A stretch of DNA of 64,000 nt from Pogonophryne albipinna (lineage: Eukaryota; Chordata; Actinopteri; Perciformes; Artedidraconidae): positions 310,001 to 374,000 of the forward strand of contig JAPTMU010000090.1 in the NCBI GenBank assembly GCA_028583405.1, given 5' to 3'. Shown piece by piece: positions 41,165 through 53,966 of the stretch (the first letter of the stretch is position 1; the number at the start of each line of letters is the position of its first letter). Both the position numbers and the translations under genes were made by a program. The notes under the pieces are model-generated. The model did not search any database, was not told the origin of the DNA, and worked only from the letters and a program-made list of their open reading frames with translations.

Positions 41165-41379
41165 GCCTAGCGAGGTCCCGATCATCGCTGATTGAAGTTT
41201 TAATTCTTATTGTCAGCCTAAATATTATGAATGTTTTTCTACATTTGAATCCCTCATTATTGCAACAAACAGTACATGTACATTTTCATGAGCAATGGTA
41301 AAATAAACATGTGTTAGCACTCAACAAGATTTATGTTTGTTCTTGTTATATTGTATCGTCAGTGTGTTGGAGAGCCAAA
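41165..41379. other. About 215-bp segment present only in units C and D
   Basis: Lies between the LINE and the microsatellite; units A and B go directly from GAGCA to ACTGTTATGTG. No coding content is recognised. The unit D copy is at about 56428-56642. Confidence 0.75.
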
Positions 41380-41410
41380 TCTGTTATGTGTCAGTAAAAC
41401 CTTCTCTCCT

Positions 41411-41872
<462 letters not shown>

Positions 41873-42973
41873 TTACAGTATTTTAGAATCACACGAGCAA
41901 GACTTAAGTATCTTAAGGGTAACAATGAGCTTGATAGATTTTCTAAACCAGGGGTATAACGAGGCATAAATCAATGGGTTCAGACAGGAGTTAAAATACA
42001 GCAACCAGACTACAATTGAGTTTGAACTATTAGTTTCAATATCCTCACCTATAAGGGATGGAGTGTAATATGGAAAAAAACATATTAGAAACACAAGGAC
42101 AACAACACCAAGAGTCCTGGCTGCTTTCATCTCAGATTTCTTAACAGTAACACCAACTGAAAGTTGCATAGTGACAGCGATAACATGAGAACGCATGGCT
42201 CGAGCCTGAGACACAGCCACCACAAACACTCTCATATACAGAACTATGATAACAGTAATGGGGGCAATAAAGGTAACAACTAAGTCAACAGCTCCTGTGA
42301 TATTGTTAAGGACAACTACACACTCTCCATGGCAAGAATTATGTGAATCAGGTTGTCTCAGAAAGTCCTTTAAAATGAGACAATTATAGAAAACAGAGCA
42401 AATCCAACAAAGACAGATGCAGATTTTTGTTCTGTTCAGAGTTACTCTGGTGGTGTAATGTAGAGGGTCACAAATAGCAAAATAACGATCAATGGATATG
42501 AGCACCATGTTTCCAACCGTAGAAGAGGTAATGATAAAACCAACTATACTATACAGAGCACACATCCGGTCACCCAAGTACCAGCAAGCCTCTGTTAAAA
42601 GGATTGCAAAAGGCATCAAAATGAGGCCCACAAGGAAGTCTGAGACAGCCAGGGAGAGGATGAGGAGGTTAGTGGGGGTGTGGAGCTGCCTGGAAAGGAA
42701 GAATTTCACCATAAATACAATTATCAATGATAGCTTGTAACAACAAACAGCACTAAAAGTCATGAACATATACAAGCTTAAGCTGAAAGTTTGTCTGTGC
42801 CTGAAGTGGGAGATAGAGATGATGACCAGCAGGTTGAGAGCTGCAGTGATCAGAGCGATGAAGGACAGCAGGATGTAAGCGAGCAGGACATCTGACTGAG
42901 CTGGCGTAGGCTTCCTGCAGGATTTGTTGAAGAGTTGTGGAAAGCAGAGTTCATCCATTTGGGAAGTCTCCAT
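41873..42973 (-). CDS. taar: Trace amine-associated receptor, unit C (two exons, 329 aa)
   Basis: Exon 1 is 42973-42801, the intron is 42800-42690 (111 bp, GC...AG) and exon 2 is 42689-41873. Because 111 is a multiple of three and the intron has no stop, the whole span also reads as one 366-codon frame; the extra 37 residues (HRQTFSLSL to KFFLS) would fall between TM1 and TM2, where no TAAR has such a loop, so the spliced form is preferred. Differences from unit A include Arg for Leu in GDRMC, Phe for Ile in SVFYN, and LSVGVTV for RSVGATV in the third loop. Gly at 3.32, Asp at 5.42 and the NSCLNPLIYA/YPWFRK signature are kept. Confidence 0.86.
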   Translation of the reverse strand: METSQMDELCFPQLFNKSCRKPTPAQSDVLLAYILLSFIALITAALNLLVIISISHFRHRQTFSLSLYMFMTFSAVCCYKLSLIIVFMVKFFLSRQLHTPTNLLILSLAVSDFLVGLILMPFAILLTEACWYLGDRMCALYSIVGFIITSSTVGNMVLISIDRYFAICDPLHYTTRVTLNRTKICICLCWICSVFYNCLILKDFLRQPDSHNSCHGECVVVLNNITGAVDLVVTFIAPITVIIVLYMRVFVVAVSQARAMRSHVIAVTMQLSVGVTVKKSEMKAARTLGVVVLVFLICFFPYYTPSLIGEDIETNSSNSIVVWLLYFNSCLNPLIYASLYPWFRKSIKLIVTLKILKSCSCDSKIL

Positions 42974-43739
42974 CTGCAGAGAGACGTGTTGAGAAGCTGC
43001 TGCGTTCTGGCAAAGCTCTCTGTTATGCAGCTGATATATCTCTTCTCATCTGTCCTTCCCCTACTATTACTTTCTCTCTAGCTAAGACTGACATCCCTAA
43101 GCTCTACATTGTTTTCTGCAGTCATCTTCATCTCAGTCTTCATCACTTCCATGCAACTTATTTTTTTCGTAATTCCCGGCATTGACATCATCTTATTTGA
43201 TTATGGTGCCCACTTTTTCCTTCTCATCAAGAGTGGTTTTAAAGTGTAAAGAATCTTAAAAGATTAACATTTTTCATGAAGTATTGAAACCAAGTGGGCC
43301 ATGCTGATAAGTTACATTGTGTGAGTGGCTCCTCAGAGTTATGGTCAAAGGATCAATGAAGCCAACTTGCTTCTAGACAATGGATTAGATCATTTAGCCT
43401 TCTGGGCCTGGTTGTTCCAGGATTATCTTCAAATAAAAACGACATAAAGGCAAGAGATTGGGAAGGCCAATGAGATTGACTGATTGTTCGCCTCAAGAAA
43501 GGTCTGGCAGCCCCCAGATGACTCTGGAAAGAGACACAGGGTTTCAGAGTGTTCAGCTCAGGAGGAGAGCTGCTGATATCCTTATACTGTCAGGCACTTT
43601 GAAGGGCTCCCAAACACATCCAAAATGTTGTCGATGGATAATGAAAAGTTGGAAGATTATAGGGAAGCTTTAACCATATCCCAATATCACAGCGCCAGGT
43701 ATGGATGAGATTTGCCCAGCAATATTAAAGGCTCTAGAC
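42974..43739. other. Region upstream of TAAR, unit C
   Basis: Equivalent to 6797-7562; no gene. Confidence 0.4.
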
Positions 43740-43895
43740 CAGTGGTTCTCAACTGGTGGGTCGCGACCCAAAAGTGGGTCGCAGATGTGTAAGTGAAGAA
43801 AAAAAAAAGTTGGAAACATTTTTATTTTTTATTTTGAAGGCCCGATTTTTTTAACGCATTCATTAGGGGTTGGACTGGAAGTACCGGAGACCATA
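43740..43895 (+). mobile_element. hAT-like element, truncated at the unit junction (C/D)
   Basis: As at 7563-7718. Confidence 0.82.
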
Positions 43896-43902
43896 ACTTG
43901 AA

Positions 43903-44412
43903 GTGAGAGCTTGTGCTCAAAGAGGCTCCTGCCACAGAAATGTGACTCAGGACCCAGGAGACAGCCGCACATTAAAGAGGGACTCCACAGGACAAGTCAG
44001 GAAAAACAGCAATTTGCTCACAGATTCTGCACCTTTCAGTATTCCCTTCGGACCACATCTCATCCCTGTGTGCTGTCAGCAAGAAACCGAGAAAGATTTG
44101 GAGGTCAAACCTTCCACGAACTGTGATGTCAAATCTCAGGAGGCCTGCACCGTCAGCTCAGATGCAGCACAGAGGACTTCCGCTGTCAGATTGCAGCAGG
44201 ACAAATATGAATTTAGCGATCAATGTACAGCGCGTGACGGTGCAGTTTTGACCTCAAAGATCTCTGTAGAGGATTGTGAGGAGCCTATGCACTCAACAAT
44301 AAGCACTAACGACCTGTTGGACTGCCTGCTGCATCCTGATATCATCACCCGTGTCACTGAGCTGTTACTGGAGCGGCACACAGGAAGTCGCAGAGCCATG
44401 GCACCGTCCTAG
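43903..44412 (+). CDS. 169-codon open frame of unknown identity, unit D
   Basis: The unit D copy of 7726-8235 (Glu for Lys in QQETEKDLEV). Cautions as for that entry. Confidence 0.38.
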   Translation: MRACAQRGSCHRNVTQDPGDSRTLKRDSTGQVRKNSNLLTDSAPFSIPFGPHLIPVCCQQETEKDLEVKPSTNCDVKSQEACTVSSDAAQRTSAVRLQQDKYEFSDQCTARDGAVLTSKISVEDCEEPMHSTISTNDLLDCLLHPDIITRVTELLLERHTGSRRAMAPS

Positions 44413-45390
44413 CTTTAATATTCACTGTAAACATTTCCTGTTTCCCTTTCCAGCAAACAGGGGAAAGCTAAAAAGCTCTTTGTATGACTGGTGAGGATAT
44501 AGTACTGCAGGAATGAGTCCTAAAACCCAGAAAGGGGTCAGCATTTTTGCATTTGTGGTTCACTCAACGGGTTTTGACAATGGGATTTGGTTAGAAACAA
44601 GAGCTGTGGTTAACACAAGTTTAAGAGATTGTCACAATGTCTTTAACCAAATAAAATATTTCAATGAATTATCTCGCCATCTTGCTTCTTGACAAAGTAC
44701 ACATTGCCATGCTGTGGATTGAACCACTGAAGACATCCATTTACCCCTTGAACCAAAGCCACCAGTACATATTTCCATAACATTTCACCAGTTGGGCTTA
44801 TACGTAGATTAGAGTAAGGGTTAGGGCTAAAAGGGGAATTGGCTTGGACGCTCAAAGCTAATAATCTGCATTACTGTATCGTGTAATTTCTCACAAAGAC
44901 AGAAAATAGACAAGCAACAGAAATATATAGAAACTGGGTAATATACAGTATACATTACAAAGGACACTTGATGATAGATAAAGGCTTTCCAATATTGTTG
45001 GAATAACAATAGAGAGGCCGTAGAGACAGGCTTCAATGCCCTCTCAGAGCATTATATAGGGCGGGATGAGAGCTCTCCTAGTTCGGTAAAGTTCATTACA
45101 AAGATGTTGACAGATTTTATCTTTCCGCATCAATAACTCAAACACAAAACGTTCTCAAAACACAAACCCCATCCCTCAACCACCATTGTAAGGTGGACAA
45201 CAAGCCAGAAAATAAATGTAAAAAAAGCTACAGGGGCGCCATCCTACGAGCTAGACGACTTCTATCTGCAGCCGAGTGAGCAGGGACCGTCTACAAAGTG
45301 CAACACCGTAAAATAACAAATATACAATACAAAAATCAATACATACATTTTTTTAATATTTACATAAATAATTATACAAATCCAGGGAGG
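44413..45390. other. Non-coding stretch, unit D
   Basis: Equivalent to 8236-9207, with a few small indels (such as CCATG inserted near 44708). Confidence 0.4.
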
Positions 45391-47126
45391 GATCCATGCA
45401 CACTCTACACGAGGTAAGCGTGTGTGAGTGTGCCTTAACCAAGCTGCGGCCCCAACTTCTCCACGGTTACAACCGGATGGGAGGAAGTGAGGACAGTGGA
45501 TGTTAGCCAAAAGACGGTCAGGGACGGTGTGGTGGGTCGATGTTGTTGGACGACAGGGCGTTTATACATCAGGGCTCTGCCCACTGTACCTATAGAGTCC
45601 AGTATAGGGCGGAGCCTGTGTGAGATATAACGGGGGTTACGTATTGTAACCATAGACTGTATATATAAATGGACGTAGTGTCCGTGACGTCACCCATAGG
45701 ATTCTGCAGAGTTGCCGAGAAGCCCTTAGTAGGCGGAGTCGGCCACTAACGGCTCGACTGTGACGTCAGAGTCTGCTCCAAATAAGGGCAAAGAGGCGGA
45801 GCCGAGGCGGGACCTGCTGCCTCCGAACTGGAAGTAAACAGAGCTAGCTCAGGCTAAGAAGCTAAGATAACATGAAATACATGCATACCAAGTTACTGCT
45901 AACAGTGTAGTTCCCCTATATAAGCGTTACATTCATAATCAAATGAGACAATCTGCAAGAGAATTAGCTATATTTTGTTATTCTTAATGCTTGTCATTCA
46001 CACGTTGAGAAAAGACGGACTCCACCGCCCGGACCTAACGGAGCCGCAGTGGGCTAGCTCCGGGACGCCGGCTGGAGCTAGCCCCCTGCGGCTCCGTTAG
46101 CTCCGGCGGCCACCACTGGGATAATTGGGTCCCCTATTAACATTTGCTCCCGTTTAGCATTATGGGCGTCATAGCCATAGACTATAAAAGTCTTACCCAA
46201 GGCTGAATCATAAACTAAAATGTATATGTATGCATAAAGGGTTACGTCCTTAGCTGGCTAATAAGTAGCAAGCTAAGCTACCAAGCACACAAACACCTGC
46301 GAACGGGGTTAACATGTATAATATTATCATTTTAGACTTCTTGGAAGTTCTGTTAGTACATTCAAGCGCACATCACGACATTTTAATTGTCTGGTATTTG
46401 TAACAATATTCCCTAAAAGGCACAATCACCACGAACACGGCTAAAGCTAAAGAGTCAAGTACAGTACTATGACTAACTAACGTTGTAGCCTCTATGGTTG
46501 TAGCCTAGCAGAGTGGACAAGTTGCTGTTAGCTGACAGTGAGGCATGTACGTGTCCATCAAAGTGACCACGTCCTAATTTATGCAAAAACTTTAAGACCT
46601 AATATAAATAAAATGGTCGTGTTAGAAAACAATTCACCCACAGATTCATAATCATGAAGGTGGAATCTAACTATATCGATAATAATATTTATTGCATCCA
46701 TGGGTAGAAACATGTTTTTTTCTGCTGTAAAGTTGGGAATTTTAACATGGGGGTCTATGGAAATTGCTCCTTTCTGCAGCCAGTCCCTAGCGGCCCATGT
46801 ATGAACTGCAGTGTGTGGCACTTCCGTATTGGCGTCCCGGCTGTTCCCCAGAGTTTGCTGCTTGATTGTAACCCTAGTTATATAAGCACGGGCGGAGTCC
46901 TCTACCTGGGGGCCCTGTCTTTCCTAGGCCGCTCGCTGAAGAGGGTGTAGGATGGCGGGCGGAGGGCGTAGCCGCCTTATATACTGTGGGCCTGCACGCG
47001 CATTCAGGTAGGCTCGCCCCGATTGGCCGGCTACGTTTGCGTAACTCAGTAGGTGAAAGTATGCACAGCAGAGTCCAGTAGAGGGCTCTGCCTGTGCTTA
47101 TATAACTAGGGTTACAATACGTAACC
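45391..47126 (+). mobile_element. DIRS-2 3' remnant split by the 1.2-kb insertion, unit D
   Basis: DIRS-2 parts are 45391-45651 and 46865-47126; the insertion is 45652-46864 (1,213 bp), with ATTGTAACC at 45643-45651 and 46865-46873. A hairpin lies near 46036-46101. Confidence 0.72.
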
Positions 47127-47421
47127 CCCCGTTTTCACCCCGTGAGGGTTGACGCTAACTTTACATGGAAGCTGCCGCATATACACGTTCTCCTGGCGAA
47201 ACCTCAAATCATCTTCGTAATATCTATCAAACTATAGATCCTACACATCCATTGGACGTGGATTCTAAAAGTACAATATACACTTCTCGCTAGAAATCTA
47301 ATCAAAATGCATTTTAATGGCCAAACTATCCTACAATTTAGGACTTTACAGAGAGGGTTATTTGTGAATAAACGACCCTCTGTACGTTTGCAATCAACGG
47401 GAGCACTAGAGGTCGAAAACT

Positions 47422-47829
47422 TTAAAACGTGATTATAGGTCGTAATAAGGGCTTGACCAATGGACCTATTTGGTCGTATGAGTTGGAGGACTTGTTGCTC
47501 CTCACCCCACAAACAGAAACACAAAAACTTCTCTTTGTTGTGCGCACCCTAACATTAGTGAATATAAATGAACCCCGTAAATAATAATTCTCTTGTCTTT
47601 CATTGAACATTATCTGAATATTCCCAGGTAATTGAAATTGTTTTGCCTTAAACATGATTTGTGCGATTTGGAATTCAACAAGATCTGACAGTTTTAATAA
47701 TTTTAGCTCTAAGAATAATGGGTTTGTATGATCCCTATAGCCGACATTTTTAATAAGTCTTATTACTCTTTTTTGTAGAATAAATAGGGATTGTGTTTTT
47801 TTTATAATTACTCCCCCAAACCTCTGCAC
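47422..47829 (-). pseudogene. C-terminal end of the LINE RT gene, unit D
   Basis: As at 26519-26926, including the eighth A that shifts the frame. Confidence 0.78.
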
Positions 47830-48124
47830 ACCTGTGTCTTATTGGCCTGATTAGTGTGTGTGTATTTAGGCTCTGTTTTCCCTGTCAGTGGACAGGTAGT
47901 GTGTGTGAGTTATATTTCGTATATGGCTTCGCCCTCTAAGGCTATCGCTATTGGGTTATCCCTCTGCGCCCTCGCGCAGCACTGAAACACTTGTAGTCCA
48001 CGCCCACCCGCCAGGTGGGCCCCACCCTCGGGCCTCCTTCCGGTATAAATAGGAAGGGGGCCCGGCAATCTGCTCCCTCTTTTCTTCAGCAACCAGCAGT
48101 ACTGAAGCACAAGAAGATCGAATC

Positions 48125-49573
48125 ATGAGCAATGATAGTGTCCGCGAGTGTCCCTCGTGCAAAACGGGATACATCATGAGCTATGATTTGCACCCAATAT
48201 GCGAATCCTGCCTGGGGCCAGAGCACGCGGATGCGGCTCTCAGCCAGCAGGTCGCATGTTCACATTGTGTTCGTCTCCCATTATCCGACAGAAAGCGAAG
48301 GGCGGACGCTCTAGCTGCTGCGGGTGAGGAGGACGACTGGCCCATCCAGAACAGGGACGACAGCCTGTTTCTGGAGGCGAGTGGGTGGCGGGAGTCGGAC
48401 GACTCCTACCCCGTCTCCCTCCATGGCTCGCCATGCGGCTCTCCCCTCCCCCCTCTTCCCCGGATGGGGAAGACGGGGTCGGAGCGAGATTCAGAGGTGG
48501 CGGCCGAGCACGCGGTCCCCTTCTCCGTGGCCACGGCGCTACCGGCGTTGGGTGGCATTATGATGGAGCTGCCGGAAATAATCAGCAAAGCAGCAGCATG
48601 CAGAGGTCTCCCCGTTCCCCGAGGACGGGAGAGGGTGGCTCTGGGTGACATGGCCGGAGTGTTTTCGCGGGTTCAGACGGGCAGGAGTGACCCGATCTGG
48701 CCGCACTTCCCCGCCATTAGGCGATACCAGGAAGGGGCAGCGGCGAACCCGAGGACCTTGAGGGCTCCGGTGGCCACCTTTGTCCCCTTCACTAAGGTGG
48801 AGGGGTTCACAGAGGAGGGTTTTCCAACCACCCCCGCTCTGGAACCGAGCTTAACGGCGTTCTTCGGGGTTAGGCAGGCCAACTTGGTTGCCGGACGGCG
48901 CCCTATGTTGGCCGCCCCCAAGGACCAGTATGTCGCCCGCCAGGCTGACCGGGCGCACCAGTGTGCGTTCCAGGCGTCTGCAGCAGCGAATAACATCGCG
49001 TTGCTGACCAACTCGGTGGTGACGCTGGTCGAACAGTCCACCACCGTGGCACCAGAGGAGGCGGAAGAGATCGCCAAGGCGGCCAGCACGGCACTCACGC
49101 TGTGCGCAGCCGTGGCGGTCTCCCAGGCAAGGATCACAGCCTGGATGGCTCAGATCCAGCGCCACCTCTGGTTGCAACAAGCAGCAGTTACAGAGCCAGC
49201 CAGGAAGGTTTTGCTGGACGCTCCGATCAGCTCGGACGGGCTGTTCGGACCCCAGTTCCTGGCCATGGTTGAGTCCATGAAGGCGGCATCGGAGCAAGCG
49301 GATGACATCCGCCAGCACGTCGGCTGGCTCCAGCCAGCGGTGAAGCATCAGCGGCACCAGCGGCAGCAGCAGCAGCCAACCCGGCCACAGCGGCAGACAG
49401 AGAGACACTCGCAGCAACAACAGCCGAGGCGTCAGACTCGTCCGTCAGCGGCGGCTGGGGCACCGTCTCGCGCCTCCGGCCCCCCACCAGAGAAGGGGGG
49501 TAAGAAGGGAGTGAGGTACTCCCGTTCGGCGTCTGCTCCACGAGAGCCGCCGAAAAAACAGAGCCGGCCCTGA
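48125..49573 (+). CDS. DIRS-1 gag-like protein, unit D (482 aa)
   Basis: Open at full length with the N-terminal Cys pairs and basic tail. Unit-specific changes include Leu for Ser in RLPLSDRK, Trp for Gly in EASGWRES and His for Arg in IWPHFPA. Confidence 0.8.
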   Translation: MSNDSVRECPSCKTGYIMSYDLHPICESCLGPEHADAALSQQVACSHCVRLPLSDRKRRADALAAAGEEDDWPIQNRDDSLFLEASGWRESDDSYPVSLHGSPCGSPLPPLPRMGKTGSERDSEVAAEHAVPFSVATALPALGGIMMELPEIISKAAACRGLPVPRGRERVALGDMAGVFSRVQTGRSDPIWPHFPAIRRYQEGAAANPRTLRAPVATFVPFTKVEGFTEEGFPTTPALEPSLTAFFGVRQANLVAGRRPMLAAPKDQYVARQADRAHQCAFQASAAANNIALLTNSVVTLVEQSTTVAPEEAEEIAKAASTALTLCAAVAVSQARITAWMAQIQRHLWLQQAAVTEPARKVLLDAPISSDGLFGPQFLAMVESMKAASEQADDIRQHVGWLQPAVKHQRHQRQQQQPTRPQRQTERHSQQQQPRRQTRPSAAAGAPSRASGPPPEKGGKKGVRYSRSASAPREPPKKQSRP

Positions 49574-50279
49574 CGGTTTGGGGGGAAGTGTGAGGGAAAT
49601 AAAAAAAGATTATTTCCCAACAGGTGGTCTGAGTCATCAGTTGCAAATGTGTTTCACATATCCCCCACCCTGGGTGAACCAGCTGCCTATGACCTATCGG
49701 TTAATAGCCAGCAGGGTTCGTTACAAAAGCCTGCGCTATTTAATCTATCGATTAATAAGCTGCGGAGCACAGTAACTACACCAGCTGCCTCCAATCTGTT
49801 GATTAGTAGGCAGCAGGGTTCGCTGCAGAGGCCTGGTGGTTTTGACTTTTCCGTTATTAAACCACAGACCTCGCGGCATTCCTCTGTCCGAGATACGCCA
49901 CCTACACACGGTCACAATAAGCCCATGACGCCGTGGTAACGCCTCATGTGGATATCACTGCACACACCTCCACCCATCCTCTGAGCGTGTACGCGCCTCA
50001 TGATGAGAGGCGGAGTGAAATGCAGCGTGTGGAGGCCTCCTCACAGCCCTTTCGCTCTAGGCCCACCTTGGGTTGCCTCACGGACAGCGGCGGCGAGGGC
50101 TCTGGCGTGGCTCGTCGTCATAACGACCACAACACATCTCGAGCATGTGCGCCCGCTCTCAGAGTGTTTCTCGGAGTGGCAGCGCGTGTGTCTGATGGAC
50201 AGATGGATGAGCAGGCTGATCAGCGGAGGGTACACCCTGCAGTTCGCCTCTCCCCCCCCCACAGTTCAACGGGATACAG

Positions 50280-52001
50280 GTGACACGCCTGTCATCCCGA
50301 GAACAGTGTCTTGCGCTCCAAGCAGAGCTACGGGAACTCCTGTTGAAAGAGGCTATTTCCAGGGTTCCCCAGGAGGAAGAAAATCAGGGGTATTACTCCC
50401 GCTATATTTTCTTATCCCGAAAAATCCTCGACCTGTCAGTTTTCAACAAGGCAATAATGAAAAGGCCTTTTCACATGCTGATGGTCAAAAGGGTGTTAGA
50501 GTGTGTTCACCAGGGAGACTGGTTCACCTCTATAGACCTAAAGGATGCATACTTCCATGTACCCATCATTCCGCAACACAGGAAATTCCTGCGGTTTTTA
50601 TTCCAGGGAATATCGTACCAGTACAATCGTCTGCCGTTCGGCTATTCCCTTGCTCCTCGCACTTTTTCAAAGTGTGTAGAAACGGCATTGCAGCCGCTAC
50701 ACAGAGGAGGGATGAGAGTACTATTTTACCTGGACGACCTGCTGCTGCTGGCTCGCTCCAGGGAGGAAGCGGCTTTACAGACGGTACAACTCATATCGCA
50801 TCTGTCAAAGCTGGGTTTCATAATAAATTGGAAAAAGAGCTGTCCTCTTCCCTCCCAGAGTATGGTTTACCTGGGGGTGGAATTGAACTCAGCCCACATG
50901 AGAGCACGACTCTCACGGCAGAGAGTGGAGACGCTGACAGCTCTCCTTCGACGCGTCACACCCCGCAGTGTGGTGACGTCACACTCCGTGATGCGGCTGC
51001 TCGGCATGATGGCAGCAGATCACGGGGTGATTCCCCTGGGTCTCCTGCACATGAGGAGACTGCAGAGGTGGTTTATCAGCCTACGCATCGACCCCGTACG
51101 ACAGAAGAGGCGCATGGTGGTCATCCCTCTGTCCGTGGGTTCAGACTTAACCTATTGGAAAAGTCCCCACGTCCTGTCAGAGGGGGTGGCCCTGGGCAGA
51201 GTTACGTCACACATCGCGGTGTTCACAGACGCATCTCTCTCAGGGTGGGGAGGAACGTGCATGTCGCAGGCAGTGGGAGGACAGTGGCCGGCTCACATGT
51301 CTTTCCACATAAATGTGCTGGAATTGATCTCCGTACGGAGAGTAATTCAGCATTTTGCCCCGTTGCTGCGGAATCAGCATGTGTTGATTCGCACAGACAA
51401 CAGAGCCGCGGCAGCCTACATCAATCGCCAGGGCGGTGTACGCTCAGCGCAGCTCCTGAACACAGCCAGACGGCTGTTGATCTGGGCGCGCGCACACGTG
51501 CTCTCCATCAGAGCACTGTATGTGCCCAGAGAGCTGAACAAAGGGGAAGACCTCATGTCCAGAGGAGGTCCTCGCCAGGGGGACTGGAGCCTCCATCCCG
51601 AGCTGATCGCCCAGGTTTGGAGCCGGTTCGGGAGGGCAGAGGTGGATCTGTTCGCCGCACGCGGGAACGCGCAATGCGCCCTCTGGTTCTCCCTGTCAGC
51701 ACGGGACCATCCCACCCTGGGGGTGGACGCGTTCGCACATCGGCCATGGCCCAGGGGACTGCTGTACGCCTTCCCACCAGTCCCGCTGATTCCTCGGTTC
51801 CTGGACCGAGTGCAGGAGGAGCGGCTGTCAGTGATCCTAATTGCCCCGGAGCGCACAGGAGCTTCCTGGTTTCCATGCCTACAGCGTACGCTGTCAGGCA
51901 GGCCGTGGGAGATTCCGTGGCGGGGGGACGCTCTCTCACAGGTGGAGGGAGCGATCTACAGTCACCCAGTGATAGCCAGCCCTTATGGGCATGGCCCCTG
52001 A
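50280..52001 (+). pseudogene. DIRS-1 RT/RNase H, unit D: open frame restored by a deletion (573 aa)
   Basis: The frame runs without a stop from the RT N-terminus (residues 1-45) through SIDLKDAYF (Asp86), YLDD (150-153), RNase H (Asp317, Glu348, Asp373) and the post-RNase H region. It is open only because a 20-bp deletion at about 50424 offsets the 2-base excess shared with units B and C. The deletion removes the IPKKTGGMRP part of the RT fingers, a conserved nucleotide-binding motif, so activity is doubtful. Upstream codons are cut off by a base loss near 49928 (GCCCATGACG against GCCCATGAGCG). Confidence 0.78.
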
Positions 52002-53038
52002 GCGGGAACACTTAGAGAGGTTGGGTCTCTCTCAAGATGTTGTACGCACCATTCAGGGAGCCAGGGCCGCGTCTACCAGAGCGTCCTACACAGCCAAGTG
52101 GGCAGCGTTCCAGCGTTGGTGTGTAGAAAGAAGCCTGGACCCCATTACGTGCCCCCTGCCTCACGTGCTGTCATTCCTCCAGCTGTTGTTGGACAGGAAT
52201 TTGGCGTTCAGCACAATCAAGGTATATGCGGCTGCCATATCATCTTGTCACGTGGGTTTCGGAGCAGGGACGTTGTTCAGTCACCCCCTGACGAAACGGT
52301 TTCTGCAAGGGGTACGAAGACTCAGACCGGTGTCACGCGCACTGGCGCCTCAGTGGGATTTGGCTTTGGTGTTACGAGCACTAAGCAAAGCCCCATTTGA
52401 ACCTTTAGAGCAGGTTCCCCTCAACATGTTATCAGCCAAAGTAGTACTGCTTTTGGCTCTAACATCGGCGAAAAGGGTGAGTGATTTATCCGCTCTCTCT
52501 GTGGCCCGTCATGCCTCCGGATCCAAGGGGATGGCAGTTCGGCTGTGTTACGTCCTAACCCAGCCTTTATGCCAAAGGTCATCACAAGCTCTTTTAGGTC
52601 AAGAGTGATCACCCTGGACGGGTTTTTTCCGCCTCCTCATAAATCGGAGGAAAAAGCCACATCTCATCTCCTCTGTCCGGTGCGCGCGCTGTCCTGCTAT
52701 GTGGCGCGCACGGCGGCATGGCGCCGTTCTCAGCGCCTGTTTGTGCATTATAGAGAGCGCTCGATCGGGCAACCTCTGTCTGCACAACGGCTGTCACACT
52801 GGCTGTGTGAGGCTGTGTCACAGGCATATGTCTCCTCTGGGGTGGAGCCCCCGGAGAATATCAAAGCGCACTCCACCAGAGGAATTCCTCCTCCACGGCG
52901 TTGGACGGATGAATGTCAGTGGAAGATATTTGCACGGCTGCATCTTGGTCTTCCCCCTGTTCATTTATTCAATTTTATTTGAGGGAGGTCTCCCATTCCT
53001 CTCTGACGCACCCTGTACTGGGTGTCCTGTCGGAGTGA
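51985..53038 (+). pseudogene. DIRS-1 tyrosine recombinase, unit D, two frameshifts
   Basis: It starts as in unit B, but one C is missing at about 52507 (GTGGCCCGTC against GTGGCCCCGTC), just after the catalytic Arg. Another base is missing at about 52885 (GGAATTCCTC against GGAATTTCCTC), just after HSTRG. The product would end soon after the first shift, without HxxR and Tyr. Confidence 0.88.
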
Positions 53039-53966
53039 GTGACGTCAGGGATCCAGCGGTGCGCCTCTCTCCTGCCTCTCGGCACACAGAGAGCGGCCCT
53101 TTTCCCCTCGTATGAGAGGGATGTTCCCTTTACTCTGACACACTTCGTACGGAGTGCCTGGTCAGAGTGAGTGACGTCAGGGATCCAGCTGAGCGCTCTC
53201 CTACCTGTCTGACACGGAGAGAGCGGCTGTTCCCCCTCTATGATCGCAGGACAAGGTGGGACCTTCGTCTCTACTTTCTCACAGCGGCCGGTATGTATTG
53301 TTCCCAGCCTTCACCCCGTCGGGAAGATAGGCATGTTTGGCTATGTTCCAGGGACGGTGATGCGCCATTACGCATGGCACAACAGGCAGGGGGGTGTTAT
53401 TGAGCAGGTGTGTCTGTGCTTCTAGTGCCGGACGGACCCAGTGGGGCGCAGACTACATCATGCTTCGCCCTTAACCCAATAGCGATAGCCTTAGAGGGCG
53501 AAGCCATATACGAAATAGAACTGAGGTTACCTACTGTAACCCAGCTTCTATGAGTAAATGGCGCAGCCCTCTAAGCGCTGGGCCCCACTGGGTCTACGAA
53601 TAGCTGAAGAAAAGTTATATTGTATGGGAGCAGATTGCCGGGCTCCCTTCCTATTTATACCGGAAGGATGCCCGAGGGTGGGGCCCACCTGACGGGTGGG
53701 CGTGGACTACAAGTGTTTCAGTGCTGTGCGGGGGCGCAGAGGGATAACCCAATAGCGATAGCCTTAGAGGGCTGCGCCATTTACTCATAGAAGCTGGGTT
53801 ACAGTAGGTAACCTCAGATCCTTCTGACTGCTGACTGTGTTCAGGTGGACAGCAATTGAGGCTGTGAATCATGTGCCCATGATTTAATAAATGCCCACAC
53901 CGGGTTATATTTGAACTCTCTGCATCTGCTTCCTTGCTTGGTCGGGCCGCTCAACGGTCAGCCTCA

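Larger units (their letters stand above)
47908..53817 (+). mobile_element. DIRS-1 element, unit D (complete, 5,910 bp)
   Basis: Left end 47908 (AGTTATATTTCG, one base different from B and C), right end 53817, ICR 53473-53575. It has the same order of genes as unit B. Confidence 0.9.

Noticed and set aside
41873..42973. A 366-residue single-exon TAAR with an extended TM1-TM2 loop
   Set aside because: The extra 37 codons coincide with a segment that has indels in A and B and is bounded by AG|GC and AG|G; a spliced intron is the better reading.
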